Source: an uncultured Muribaculaceae bacterium
GTDB lineage: Bacteria; Bacteroidota; Bacteroidia; Bacteroidales; Muribaculaceae
Assembly: GCA_910578035.1 (NCBI GenBank)
Contig: CAJTOB010000033.1
Coordinates: 1 to 33,585 of the forward strand
DNA: 33,585 bases
Reading direction: 5' to 3'
Positions 22,803-30,179 of this stretch are shown here, piece after piece; within the stretch, counting starts at the first letter, position 1; the number at the start of each line of letters is the position of its first letter. A program made the position numbers and the translations under genes. The notes beneath the pieces were generated by a model. That model was not told the origin of the DNA and did not search any database. It saw nothing but the letters and a program-made list of their open reading frames with translations.

Positions 22803-24914
22803 TCATTTTGTAGGAATGGTGAGTACGAAGCGTGCTCCACTCTTGTAGGATGGGTCGGCTTTCAGAGAGCCCTTGAAAAGGTTGGCTATAAGGCGCGATA
22901 TGTAAAGCCCAAGTCCACAGCCTGAAATGGAGTGGTCGAGACGTCTGAAGCGTTCGAAAATGGCCTCTTCCTGTCCGTTGGGAATACCTTGGCCCTGGTC
23001 TGTGACGATAAAAGAGATTTGTCCGGTGCCTTCGTCGTAGTGGTAACTGAGGGTTATGAGGCCTTTGTCGGAGAATTTGACGGCGTTTGTGAGCAGATTG
23101 GTGAGAATCTGGCCTACTCGCTGGCCGTCGGTCTCGATAGTCACCTCGTCGCCGCATTCCGGCCTGAAGGCGAAATCAATGCCTTCTTTATCGGGTCGGC
23201 CGCACTCGAAAACGCTGTCGATGGCGAGGCGGCATATTGCGTTGATGGACGTCGGGTGGATTTCGAGCGACATCTGCCCGTTTTCGAGAGAGTCGGTGTC
23301 GAGGACGTCGTTGACGAGTCTCATGACAAGACGCACGTTCATCTTGATGATAGAGGCGAAGCGTTCGAGATATGCACGCTGGTTTTCGGGTATGCAGTCG
23401 GCAATCAGCTGCGAATATTCCGAAATAGCAGCGAGAGGCACCTTTACTTCGTGGCTCATGTTGTTGATAAATTCGGTCTTTCTTCTGTCGGCGGCACGGG
23501 CCTGGTCGCGCAGCATGGTGAGCTCGTCGCGTGTTTCCTTGAGTTCGTCGCGTTCCTTACGTAGTCTATCGTTTGAGTGGCTGAGCCGGGTGGCGAGTCT
23601 GCGGTTCCTGCGGCTTTGCCGGAAAAGCATTATTGCCAGTACTGTAAGTATGATGATTGCGCCGAGCCCGATTGTAATCAATATCGATTTTGCTCTGAGA
23701 GCTACTCTGTGACTATCGGCCTGGAGACGCGAATTTCGTTCGAGAAGGTCGTTCAGGTCGTATATGAGCCGGAGTTCGCGCGACCTCTCCCGCTGCTTGC
23801 GGTCGAGGCGGCGGTCGAATTCGTCGTCGAGCATGAGCGAAGTCGCCAGAAGTGTTTCATTGTCGTTTGTTTTGGCGGCTGTTTCTTTCAGCATTTTGAG
23901 CAGGGAGAGGCGTATAGTGGTGTGTATTGGATTGTCGATCTGTCTTTTGAGCATTTCTTTGGCACGCTGATAGTCGCCGGCCGCGATTGTGTAATATATG
24001 GTGGCCCGCTCATTTTTTTCCAGATCGTAGGCTATATTGGGGTTTAGGTCGGCCAGACGCAGTGTCTTGCTGTAGAGATTGTCGATTTCGTCGCTTTGCA
24101 GTATAGGGTAGCAGCCAAGCATGCGCCGGTACACGTTGTAGCGGTATATCGGCGCGTTGAAAAAGTGACGACCCTGCTCCTCGTAGCTTGCTTCGAGGCT
24201 GTCGAGCTCATGGAGCATGCGCATGTCGGTCTCTATTACGCGCTTGTAGTTCTCGTTTTCAAAAAAGATTGGAGCGGCTCTGTTATACACAAGTCTTCTT
24301 ACTGCGCCGTCGGGAAGATTCATTGCCTCAATCTGCTTGTTCAATCGCTCGATATACCGCTCGAGAAGCTCGCCTCTTGTTTCTTTGCCGAGATAGCGGC
24401 ATACGGCATAGAGGAGCAAGGCGCGTTCATAGGGGTCGGACACGGGTTCGTTCGAAAAACGGCGCACATATTGCAGAAGGAGTTCGTTGTCGTCCTTGTT
24501 TTCCTCATTGAACAGCAGATTGTCAATCCGAAGCATGTCGACAAACAGTTGTGTCGATTTTTTTTCGGGTGAATCCTTTATTTTGTCGAGTTCGCTCTTG
24601 ACGTATGACAGTGCTGAGTCGTTTTTCCATTCAAAATTGGCGATATTGCGGAGCATGTCGAGACTGGCCGATGTGTTGTTGGCCTGTCGGGCTGTGTGAT
24701 AGAGTTGGTGTGCTATTTCATTTCGCCGGGCTCCATATGCCATGTCGAATATAGAGTATAAGGGCGATATGCTGTCTGATGCGCTTGCGGCTATCGAGAG
24801 CTGGCCCAAAAGGCTGTCGGTAGCTGCCGTCTGCATGTCAGAGGTCATCGCGCCCGCACAGGCGTAAAACAATAGAAAGAAAGCGGCGGCAAAGCGCGAT
24901 ATATTACTTGGCAT
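22803..24914 (-). CDS. orphan sensor histidine kinase with TPR-like sensor domain
   Basis: The 703-residue product has a signal peptide or first hydrophobic segment (FAAAFFLLFYACAGA) and then a long helical, TPR-like periplasmic region (about 40-395). One membrane helix (ITIGLGAIIILTVLAIMLF, about 410-430) is followed by a coiled coil. The kinase core has the H-box in NNMSHEVKVPLAAI with His488, the N-box ILTNLLTNAVKFSD, the G1 box VTDQGQGIP, the F box IFERF and the G2 box GCGLGLYIS. No receiver or DNA-binding domain is attached, and no response regulator is encoded in the window. The H-box reads HEVKVPL instead of the usual HE(I/L)RTPL. It ends 4 nt before tamL, suggesting a link to envelope state; that link is inference. 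Confidence 0.92.
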   Translation of the reverse strand: MPSNISRFAAAFFLLFYACAGAMTSDMQTAATDSLLGQLSIAASASDSISPLYSIFDMAYGARRNEIAHQLYHTARQANNTSASLDMLRNIANFEWKNDSALSYVKSELDKIKDSPEKKSTQLFVDMLRIDNLLFNEENKDDNELLLQYVRRFSNEPVSDPYERALLLYAVCRYLGKETRGELLERYIERLNKQIEAMNLPDGAVRRLVYNRAAPIFFENENYKRVIETDMRMLHELDSLEASYEEQGRHFFNAPIYRYNVYRRMLGCYPILQSDEIDNLYSKTLRLADLNPNIAYDLEKNERATIYYTIAAGDYQRAKEMLKRQIDNPIHTTIRLSLLKMLKETAAKTNDNETLLATSLMLDDEFDRRLDRKQRERSRELRLIYDLNDLLERNSRLQADSHRVALRAKSILITIGLGAIIILTVLAIMLFRQSRRNRRLATRLSHSNDRLRKERDELKETRDELTMLRDQARAADRRKTEFINNMSHEVKVPLAAISEYSQLIADCIPENQRAYLERFASIIKMNVRLVMRLVNDVLDTDSLENGQMSLEIHPTSINAICRLAIDSVFECGRPDKEGIDFAFRPECGDEVTIETDGQRVGQILTNLLTNAVKFSDKGLITLSYHYDEGTGQISFIVTDQGQGIPNGQEEAIFERFRRLDHSISGCGLGLYISRLIANLFKGSLKADPSYKSGARFVLTIPTK

Positions 24915-24971
24915 GTCTGATCTGTTGGTTTATTCGGCAGTGAACGGTGTGTTTCGCGCCGGCATGTTCTG

Positions 24972-24979
24972 CAAAAGTA
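24972..24979 (-). promoter_or_regulatory. candidate -7 element (TACTTTTG) for the kinase-tamL pair
   Basis: TACTTTTG on the minus strand fits TAnnTTTG and lies 57 nt before the kinase ATG. It is just past the terminator of the upstream candidate RNA, which favours separate transcription of the kinase. The -33 region is weak. Confidence 0.45.
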
Positions 24980-25013
24980 CATAAAATAGTGCAGATGTAG
25001 TGCCGAAAGGACA

Positions 25014-25054
25014 TAAAAAAAGGCCTTACGCATTTCAACAACGTGTAAAGACCT
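25014..25054 (-). terminator. intrinsic terminator of the candidate RNA
   Basis: On the minus strand AGGTCTTTACACG (from 25054) pairs with CGTAAGGCCT (25030-25021), with small bulges, and is followed by TTTTTT. A competing stem CCTAA-TGGC-TTAGG (25065-25052) shares bases with the left arm. The hairpin lies about 275 nt after the hom stop, so it more likely ends the RNA that starts after hom than the metX-hom message. Confidence 0.65.
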
Positions 25055-25276
25055 AAGCCATTAGGCGGTTTGTGATTCAAGTGGAATCCGAAAGAGCAAG
25101 TATCGGAAGCTCTCGCCGGAGTCCTTTGTAGTGATTATATCATACTTACTTACTTTGTTCACACCTTTTACCGCGTGTTCCGACTGTCATCGCGACGTTG
25201 GTATATAGCGGTCGCCTTGAGCTTAGATATTGAAATACTTTGTAAATAAAGGTCCAAGACAAAGGCAGGTGTTTGT
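25014..25276 (-). ncRNA. candidate non-coding RNA of about 260 nt
   Basis: A near-perfect promoter (25282-25312) just after the hom stop and an intrinsic terminator (25014-25054) bracket a stretch with no convincing ORF. Internal pairings include TCCGA/TCGGA (25087-25091, 25103-25107), which competes with AGAGC/GCTCT (25093-25097, 25109-25113), and on the minus strand GCGAC/GTCGC. Size and architecture suit a free-standing RNA such as a 6S-like RNA or the Bacteroidales-1 motif, but I cannot identify a family. I compared it by eye with tmRNA, SRP RNA and RNase P and saw no diagnostic motifs. The alternative is a riboswitch-like leader of the downstream kinase. The 5' end is estimated from the promoter. 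Confidence 0.55.
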
Positions 25277-25281
25277 ATCTG

Positions 25282-25312
25282 CAAAGTTAAAAAACTTTTT
25301 TTATTCTTCAAA
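25282..25312 (-). promoter_or_regulatory. promoter of the candidate RNA
   Basis: On the minus strand, TTTG (25312-25309), a 19-nt spacer and TAACTTTG (25289-25282) match the Bacteroidetes consensus exactly. It lies 16-47 nt after the hom stop, where no coding gene follows for about 350 nt. Confidence 0.72.
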
Positions 25313-25328
25313 ATATATTTTAGATGTC

Positions 25329-26537
25329 TCAGTCGAGGTCGAGAAAGAAGCGGGGAATGTTGCAAATGAAAACCGACGGATTGTCGAGAATGGATTTATT
25401 GCCCCGCAGTGAGGCGAGCGATATATCGCCGACGGTGTAGCAGCCTTCATCGGAGAGATAGCGCTCAGTTATTTTTTCGAATTTTATGCCGTCGGGCAGC
25501 TCGGGGCCGGGGTGGCGCAGATATACACGCAGGGTGACGTCGTCGGTGTAGACGGGGCGCCCCGAATAGCTCATTTTTTTGTATTCATAGCGGTAGTCGT
25601 GGTGTCGGGCGGTTACGTCGCTGAGTATTGATGAGGCCGTCGGCAGGCTTCCGGCGCCTTTGCCGAACATGAACTGGCGGTCGTAGCATTCGCCGCGGAT
25701 TACGACGCCGTTGTATTCGTCGTCTACGCTGTATATGTATTTTCCGGGCGCTACGAACTCAGGCATTACGAAGAGCGTGAAGCGTTTGTCGTCGAGTTTC
25801 ACAACTTGCGCTACAAGTTTTATCTTCACTCCTTTTTCCCGGGCATAGCGGATATCGAAGTCGGAGATTGTGGCGATGCCGTAGGCGAAGACGTCGTCGG
25901 GCTTTACATATACTCCGAGAGCGTGTATGGTGATAATCACAAGCTTGAATAGGGAGTCGAAGCCTTTGATGTCGAAGCTCGGGTCGGCTTCGGCAAATCC
26001 GAGTCGCTGGGCTTTGGCAAGGGCGTCGGCGTAGTTTTCGCCGTGGTCGAATACGCGTGAGAGGATATAGTTCGATGAGCCGTTCAGTATGCCCTTTACT
26101 TCGAGCAGAAGGTCGTTGTCGTAGTATTCCTCGAGATTGCGTATCACGGGTATGGAGCCGCAGGCGGAGGCGTCGTAGAGGAGGGCGGTGTTGCTGGCCC
26201 GCTGGAGTTCTATGAGTTCAGGCAAATGGTGTGCAATCATGGCTTTGTTGCCGCTGACAACCGGAATTCCGCGGCGCAGGGCTTCGGTGACGATGCTGTA
26301 TGAGGCGTCGGCTTTGTCGACAACTTCGACTATAAGGTCGATTTCGGGGTCGTTGAGTATGTCGGCGGGATTATCGGTAATCATGCCTTCGGGAAGGTCG
26401 ACAGAGCGTTTTTTAGCCAGCGAGCGCACGCAGATGCGGCGTATGGCGGCGTGGGCGTTGCGGGCGCTTCCGAGTACTTTGTAGATGCCTGTTCCGACAG
26501 TTCCGAACCCGAAAAGGCCTATGTTGAGTTCTTTCAT
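25329..26537 (-). CDS. hom: monofunctional homoserine dehydrogenase
   Basis: This enzyme reduces aspartate semialdehyde to homoserine with NAD(P)H, the branch point for Met and Thr. The 402-residue product has the nucleotide-binding GFGTVG (10-15), VVSGNKAMIAHH with the conserved Lys, the ILNGSSNYIL block, and EADPSFDIKGFDSLFKL, the substrate-binding and catalytic signature. The last 75 or so residues (from DDVTLRVYLRHPGPEL) may be a short ACT-like regulatory part, but I am unsure. There is no aspartokinase domain, unlike ThrA fusions. It begins 1 nt after the metX stop and so shares the metX leader. Pairing with metX suggests a homoserine supply dedicated to methionine. Confidence 0.94.
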   Translation of the reverse strand: MKELNIGLFGFGTVGTGIYKVLGSARNAHAAIRRICVRSLAKKRSVDLPEGMITDNPADILNDPEIDLIVEVVDKADASYSIVTEALRRGIPVVSGNKAMIAHHLPELIELQRASNTALLYDASACGSIPVIRNLEEYYDNDLLLEVKGILNGSSNYILSRVFDHGENYADALAKAQRLGFAEADPSFDIKGFDSLFKLVIITIHALGVYVKPDDVFAYGIATISDFDIRYAREKGVKIKLVAQVVKLDDKRFTLFVMPEFVAPGKYIYSVDDEYNGVVIRGECYDRQFMFGKGAGSLPTASSILSDVTARHHDYRYEYKKMSYSGRPVYTDDVTLRVYLRHPGPELPDGIKFEKITERYLSDEGCYTVGDISLASLRGNKSILDNPSVFICNIPRFFLDLD

Positions 26538-26538
26538 A

Positions 26539-27549
26539 TTAATATTTTAATATTGCGTTGAGTTGGTCGTGTTCGACGAGGAAACCGTCGTGCCCGAATG
26601 CCGATTCTATTTCGCGGTATTCGGCGTGCGGGAGCATGGCGGCGAGAGTCTGCATTTCAGAGGGGGTGAAGACAATGTCGGTGCTTATGCCTATGACGAG
26701 GGCCGGCATGACAAGGCGGTCGAGGGCTGCCTGAAGGCCACCGCGCCCGCGCCCGGCATCGTGTGTGTCGAACGCATCGAGAATCTTTACATAGGAATAA
26801 ACGTTGAAGCGTCGGCTAAGTTTTGAGCCCTGATAGCGTTGGTAAGAGCATGCGCGGTGTTCCCGAACCGGCAGATTGTGATCGGCCGGCGGGGTTTGCT
26901 GGGTGCGGTTGTAGCCCTCCGGGCCGCGGTATGTGAGCAGGCCTATGGCACGGGCGGCCTCGAGTCCGGCAGAGGCGGCGTCGGGGCGGCGTTCGCCGTA
27001 GCTACGGTCGGCGAATATTGCCATGCGTTGGGTCTCGTCGACGGCTATGCACCAGGGAGAGGCTTTTGCGGCCGTCGCTATCAGCACGAGGCGTCCGAAG
27101 CGTTCAGGCTCTTCGACAGCCCACTCTATGGCCTGAAAACCGCCTACGGAGCTGCCGACGAGAGCGCCTATGTGTCCGAGCCCGAGGTGGTCGGCCAGGA
27201 GGGAGTGTGCGCGGGCCATATCGCGGATAGTAAGGTCTGGGAAGTCAGCATAATACGGCACCCCGGTCTCAGGGTTTATGCTTGCTGGGCCGGTGGAGCC
27301 GTAGCATGAGCCGATTATGTTGGCGCAGACGGTGAAATAGCGCGCGGGGTCGAGAAATCCGCCTTCGACGACTGTTCCGGGCCACCAGTCGGCAACGTCG
27401 CTGTTGGCCGTCAGGGCATGGCATACCCATACGGCGTTGTCGGCTTCGGGGCGGTATGAGCCGAATGTGTGGTAGGCTATTTCGAGTCCGTGGAGTATGG
27501 CTCCGCTTTCGAGGTGGAAGTCGCCTTCGTATCGGTATGTTTTCAGCAT
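26539..27549 (-). CDS. metX: homoserine O-acetyltransferase
   Basis: MetX transfers acetyl from acetyl-CoA to homoserine, giving O-acetylhomoserine, the committed step to methionine by the sulfhydrylation route. The 336-residue alpha/beta hydrolase shows CHALTANSDVADWW (43-56), ANIIGSCYGSTGP (76-88), nucleophile Ser134 in GSSVGG, Asp291 in GISTDIVFTPSE and His320 in FGHDGF, the expected triad. Some relatives use succinyl-CoA, and the specificity cannot be read by eye. It is the first gene of metX-hom and sits 47 nt after an intrinsic terminator, so its expression should depend on readthrough. The leader at 27550-27795 holds a Met-rich peptide and competing hairpins. Confidence 0.95.
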   Translation of the reverse strand: MLKTYRYEGDFHLESGAILHGLEIAYHTFGSYRPEADNAVWVCHALTANSDVADWWPGTVVEGGFLDPARYFTVCANIIGSCYGSTGPASINPETGVPYYADFPDLTIRDMARAHSLLADHLGLGHIGALVGSSVGGFQAIEWAVEEPERFGRLVLIATAAKASPWCIAVDETQRMAIFADRSYGERRPDAASAGLEAARAIGLLTYRGPEGYNRTQQTPPADHNLPVREHRACSYQRYQGSKLSRRFNVYSYVKILDAFDTHDAGRGRGGLQAALDRLVMPALVIGISTDIVFTPSEMQTLAAMLPHAEYREIESAFGHDGFLVEHDQLNAILKY

Positions 27550-27596
27550 AGTTCTGCAGCGTGGGAGGATTATATGAGTGTTTTTAAGTTTACGTT

Positions 27597-27631
27597 AAAA
27601 AAGAACCGACGCCTTTTTGAGGTGCCGGTCC
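27597..27631 (-). terminator. intrinsic terminator (attenuator) in the metX-hom leader
   Basis: On the minus strand the left arm GGACCGGCACC (27631-27621), loop TCAAAAA and right arm GGCGTCGGTTC (27613-27603) form an 11-position stem with eight Watson-Crick pairs, two G-U pairs and one A-C mismatch. TTTTTT (27602-27597) follows directly. It lies between the leader-peptide stop and the metX ATG, so it would end transcription before the structural genes. Confidence 0.8.
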
Positions 27632-27665
27632 GCTGTTATTATAGTGCTTGGTTAAGGCATATGCG

Positions 27666-27767
27666 CTACCGACACGGTGGGAATTCCATCATGCGCATGA
27701 CCATAGCCATCATTTTCATACCTGTCGGCATGGGCTCAGAGGCTGTGTTTGTGTATGCGTATTTCAT
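27666..27767 (-). CDS. methionine-rich leader peptide of metX-hom, 33 residues
   Basis: The ORF runs from ATG 27767 to TAG 27668-27666. It begins about 12-15 nt after the predicted transcription start. The peptide opens MKYAYTNTASEPMPTG, continues GMKMMAMVMRMM and ends EFPPCR. Nine of its 33 residues are Met, seven of them in residues 17-27. This is the layout of amino-acid leader peptides such as those of trp, his and thr, whose control residues match the end product of the operon; metX and hom make a methionine precursor. The stop codon overlaps the segment that can form an antiterminator with the terminator's left arm. The frame is open further upstream, but that lies before the promoter. 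The peptide itself probably has no function after synthesis. Confidence 0.8.
   Translation of the reverse strand: MKYAYTNTASEPMPTGMKMMAMVMRMMEFPPCR
27668..27675 (-). promoter_or_regulatory. antiterminator half-site in the metX-hom leader
   Basis: On the minus strand GTGTCGGT (27675-27668) is complementary to ACCGGCAC inside the terminator's left arm (27629-27622), with seven Watson-Crick pairs and one U-G. It spans the last two sense codons and the first base of the stop codon of the leader peptide. A ribosome finishing the peptide would cover it, whereas one stalled in the Met run (27719-27687) would leave it free to block the terminator. Confidence 0.65.
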
Positions 27768-27787
27768 AATTTTGTCGGTTTCTGCTG

Positions 27788-27818
27788 CAAAAGTACACAA
27801 AATCTGTTTCTGTGCAAA
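27788..27818 (-). promoter_or_regulatory. promoter of the metX-hom leader
   Basis: On the minus strand, TTTG (27818-27815), a 19-nt spacer and TACTTTTG (27795-27788) match the Bacteroidetes consensus exactly. Transcription should begin near 27780, a dozen or so nt before the leader-peptide ATG. The -33 box lies in a small quasi-palindrome (GCAAA-ATAAAA-TTTGC). Confidence 0.75.
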
Positions 27819-27864
27819 ATAAAATTTGCGAAAGTGTGAAATTTGCTTTTGAGAGCTTGGCGGA

Positions 27865-28683
27865 TTATCCGAGGCGGACTGTTGAAGAGCGCACATCGTC
27901 CTGCATGAACTCGGAGGCAAGGCAGTCGAATTTTTCGGGCGATTCAGTTGTAAGATAGCGCACTGAAGCGCCTCGGCTGATGCGTTCGTTCATGTCGGGG
28001 TGTCGTTGCAGGTAATCAAGCAGCGAAGCCGCTACAATTTCGCCTTGCGAGAGAATCCTGACGCCGGCGGGCACATGTTTTTTTATTTTATTGAGGAGGA
28101 TAGGGTAGTGTGTGCAGCCGAGGATGAGAGTGTCGATGTCGGGATTCGGCTTGAAAAGGGCATCGATGTCTTTTTTCACGAAATAGTCGGCACCGTCGCC
28201 GTCGGCCTCGCTGTTTTCAACAAGCGGCACCCACATCGGGCATGCATGGCTGTAGACCGTAACACCGGGCGCATGTTTTGCAATTTCGATGTCATACGAC
28301 TGCGAGGCTACTGTTCCCGGAGTGGCGAAGAGGCCTACTGAGCCTGTTCGGGTGGCGCCGGCAATGGCTTCTACCGTCGGGCGGATTACGCCGAGCACTC
28401 GCCGCGTGGGGTCTATGCCGGCGAGGTCGCGCTGCTGTATGCTGCGCAGGGCCTTGGCCGAGGCCGTGTTGCAGGCCAGTATGACCAGCGGACAGCCTTG
28501 TTCGAAAAGATGTTTGACGGCTTCGAGAGTGAATCGGTAGACGAGCTCGAAAGAGCGCGTGCCGTATGGTGCGCGCGCATTGTCGCCAAGATATAGGAAA
28601 TCTGCACCGGGCAGTGCCCGGCGCAGATCTTTTAATATGGTAAGGCCTCCGAAACCGGAGTCGAAAACGCCTATCGGTGACAT
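27865..28683 (-). CDS. murI: glutamate racemase
   Basis: MurI interconverts L- and D-glutamate, supplying D-Glu for peptidoglycan. The 272-residue product shows FDSGFGGL (7-14, with Asp8), LGDNARAPYG, the first catalytic Cys71 in ACNTASA and the second, Cys190, in GCTHYP. These are the family hallmarks, and the length is normal. It starts at ATG 28683 and follows pgi on the same strand by 96 nt with no promoter motif between, so it may be co-transcribed with pgi. No terminator is visible between its stop and the metX leader promoter. Confidence 0.96.
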   Translation of the reverse strand: MSPIGVFDSGFGGLTILKDLRRALPGADFLYLGDNARAPYGTRSFELVYRFTLEAVKHLFEQGCPLVILACNTASAKALRSIQQRDLAGIDPTRRVLGVIRPTVEAIAGATRTGSVGLFATPGTVASQSYDIEIAKHAPGVTVYSHACPMWVPLVENSEADGDGADYFVKKDIDALFKPNPDIDTLILGCTHYPILLNKIKKHVPAGVRILSQGEIVAASLLDYLQRHPDMNERISRGASVRYLTTESPEKFDCLASEFMQDDVRSSTVRLG

Positions 28684-28690
28684 TTGTTGG

Positions 28691-28755
28691 GCTGTTGGGC
28701 TGAATGAGGAAAATCTCGGAAACTTGGCTGCTTGATGGCTTGTTTGCCCAACAGC
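28691..28755. repeat. inverted repeat and degenerate direct repeats in the pgi-murI spacer
   Basis: GCTGTTGGGC (28691-28700) and GCCCAACAGC (28746-28755) are perfect inverted repeats with a 45-nt loop. Around them are loosely repeated words such as ATGGCTTGT and CTGCTTAAT/CTGCTTGAT. It could be a weak terminator or slippage-born spacer sequence; no T tract is present. Confidence 0.45.
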
Positions 28756-28779
28756 TCAATGGCTTGTCTGCTTAATTGC

Positions 28780-30111
28780 TTAGAGTTTGGCTTTGATGGC
28801 GGCGGTTTCAGCTTCGTAGCCGGGTTTTTCGAGGAGGGCGAACATGTTTTTCTTGTAAGCCTCTACGCCGGGCTGGTTGAAGGGATTTACGCCGAGGATA
28901 TAGCCGCTGATGCCGCATGCAGCCTCGAAGAAGTAGATGAGCGAGCCGAGGGTGTTGGCGTTGAGGGCCGGAATGACAACCTGCATGTTGGGCACACCGC
29001 CGTCGATGTGGGCTATGCGTGTGCCGAGTTCGGCCATCTTGTTGACTTCATCGACGCGCTTGCCGGCGATATAGTTGAGGCCGTCGAGGTTCGATTCGTC
29101 GAAGGGAATGCGAAGTTCGCGGTCGGCAGTGGCTACCGAAACAACGGTTTCAAAGATAATGCGCTCGCCTTCCTGAATCCACTGGCCCATCGAGTGGAGG
29201 TCGGTGGTATTGTCGACAGCGGCGGGGAATATGCCCTTGTTGTCTTTGCCTTCGCTTTCGCCGTAGAGCTGCTTCCACCATTCTCCGAAGAAGTGGAGCT
29301 TGGGATTGTAGTTCACGAGGATTTCAATCTTCTTGCCCGAGCGGTAGAGGGCATTGCGGTAGAGGGCATATGTCATGGCCGATGTGTCGGTGCCGGCAAG
29401 AGTGCCCTTTTCCATTTCGCGGGCGCCTTCTACGAGGGCATGGATATCGAAGCCAGCCACGGCGATAGGCAGAAGACCGACCGGGGTAAGCACGGAGAAA
29501 CGACCGCCTACGTTGTCTTCAATTACATATGTCTTGTAGCCTTCGGTGTTGGCGAGTGTGCGGAGGGCGCCTCGTTTGGCGTCGGTCACGGCTACGATGC
29601 GCTTGCCGGCTTCCTCGCGGCCGAGCTGCTTCTCGAGCTGCTCGCGGAGAATGCGGAATGCGATGGCTGGCTCGGTGGTGGTTCCTGACTTGGAAATCAC
29701 GATGATGCCGAATTTCTTGTCTTTCAGGAAGTCCTGAAGCTCGGCGAGATAGTCTTCGCCGATGTTCTGGCCGGCGAAGAGCACCTTTGTGCCGGTATTG
29801 GGCTTATATGCGTCGAAAGCACCTGAAAGGGCCTCGATTACGGCTTTGGCGCCGAGATAGCTGCCGCCGATGCCGATGGCAACGACTACGTCGCAGAGTT
29901 CGCGCAGGCGGGCGGCGGTCGCGTTGATGTCGTCAAGAAGTTCGTTGCTTGTCTCACTTGGAAGTTTCACCCAACCCAGAAAATCGTTTCCGAGGCCGGT
30001 GCCGTCTGTGAGTTTTTCGAAAGCGGCCTTGCCGTCGGGTCTGAGGGCTTCGAGACCGTTTGCGCTGATGAATGACTCTGCGCCGGTCACGTTTACTTGA
30101 ATCTTACTCAT
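28780..30111 (-). CDS. pgi: glucose-6-phosphate isomerase
   Basis: Pgi interconverts glucose-6-phosphate and fructose-6-phosphate in glycolysis and gluconeogenesis. The 443-residue product is the short bacterial form, with GIGGSYLGAKA (80-90), ISKSGTTTEPAIAF (139-152), GGRFSVLTPVGLLP (202-215), WWKQLYGESEGK (278-289), DLHSMGQW (304-311) and VNPFNQPGVEAYK (408-420). These include the phosphate-binding and catalytic Glu, His and Lys blocks. It starts at ATG 30111 with a leader of about 60 nt that carries two 13-bp direct repeats, and it diverges from rplM. Confidence 0.97.
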   Translation of the reverse strand: MSKIQVNVTGAESFISANGLEALRPDGKAAFEKLTDGTGLGNDFLGWVKLPSETSNELLDDINATAARLRELCDVVVAIGIGGSYLGAKAVIEALSGAFDAYKPNTGTKVLFAGQNIGEDYLAELQDFLKDKKFGIIVISKSGTTTEPAIAFRILREQLEKQLGREEAGKRIVAVTDAKRGALRTLANTEGYKTYVIEDNVGGRFSVLTPVGLLPIAVAGFDIHALVEGAREMEKGTLAGTDTSAMTYALYRNALYRSGKKIEILVNYNPKLHFFGEWWKQLYGESEGKDNKGIFPAAVDNTTDLHSMGQWIQEGERIIFETVVSVATADRELRIPFDESNLDGLNYIAGKRVDEVNKMAELGTRIAHIDGGVPNMQVVIPALNANTLGSLIYFFEAACGISGYILGVNPFNQPGVEAYKKNMFALLEKPGYEAETAAIKAKL

Positions 30112-30116
30112 TATAT

Positions 30117-30161
30117 TATATAGGTATATGTTATATTAGTTATAATAATATATAGGTATAT
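30117..30161. repeat. two 13-bp direct repeats in the pgi leader
   Basis: TATATAGGTATAT occurs at 30117-30129 and again at 30149-30161, 32 bp apart, about three helical turns. Both lie between the predicted pgi -7 box and the pgi ATG, in very AT-rich sequence. The spacing would suit a repeated protein-binding site, but low complexity makes chance plausible. Confidence 0.5.
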
Positions 30162-30179
30162 ATTGTTTTTTTTCGACCG

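Noticed and set aside
25168..25365. 65-codon minus-strand frame in the hom-kinase gap
   Set aside because: It starts inside hom, spans the promoter of the candidate RNA and gives a low-complexity product, so it is not a credible gene.
27550..27795. SAM riboswitch or T-box ahead of metX
   Set aside because: The short leader is filled by a Met-codon ORF and one terminator. I could not find a multi-helix SAM aptamer layout or a T-box sequence, and the leader-peptide reading explains all visible parts.
28732..29688. 318-codon plus-strand open frame opposite pgi
   Set aside because: It is the antisense shadow of a clear pgi gene with all catalytic motifs; the predicted product has no recognisable domain and a composition set by the opposite strand's codons.
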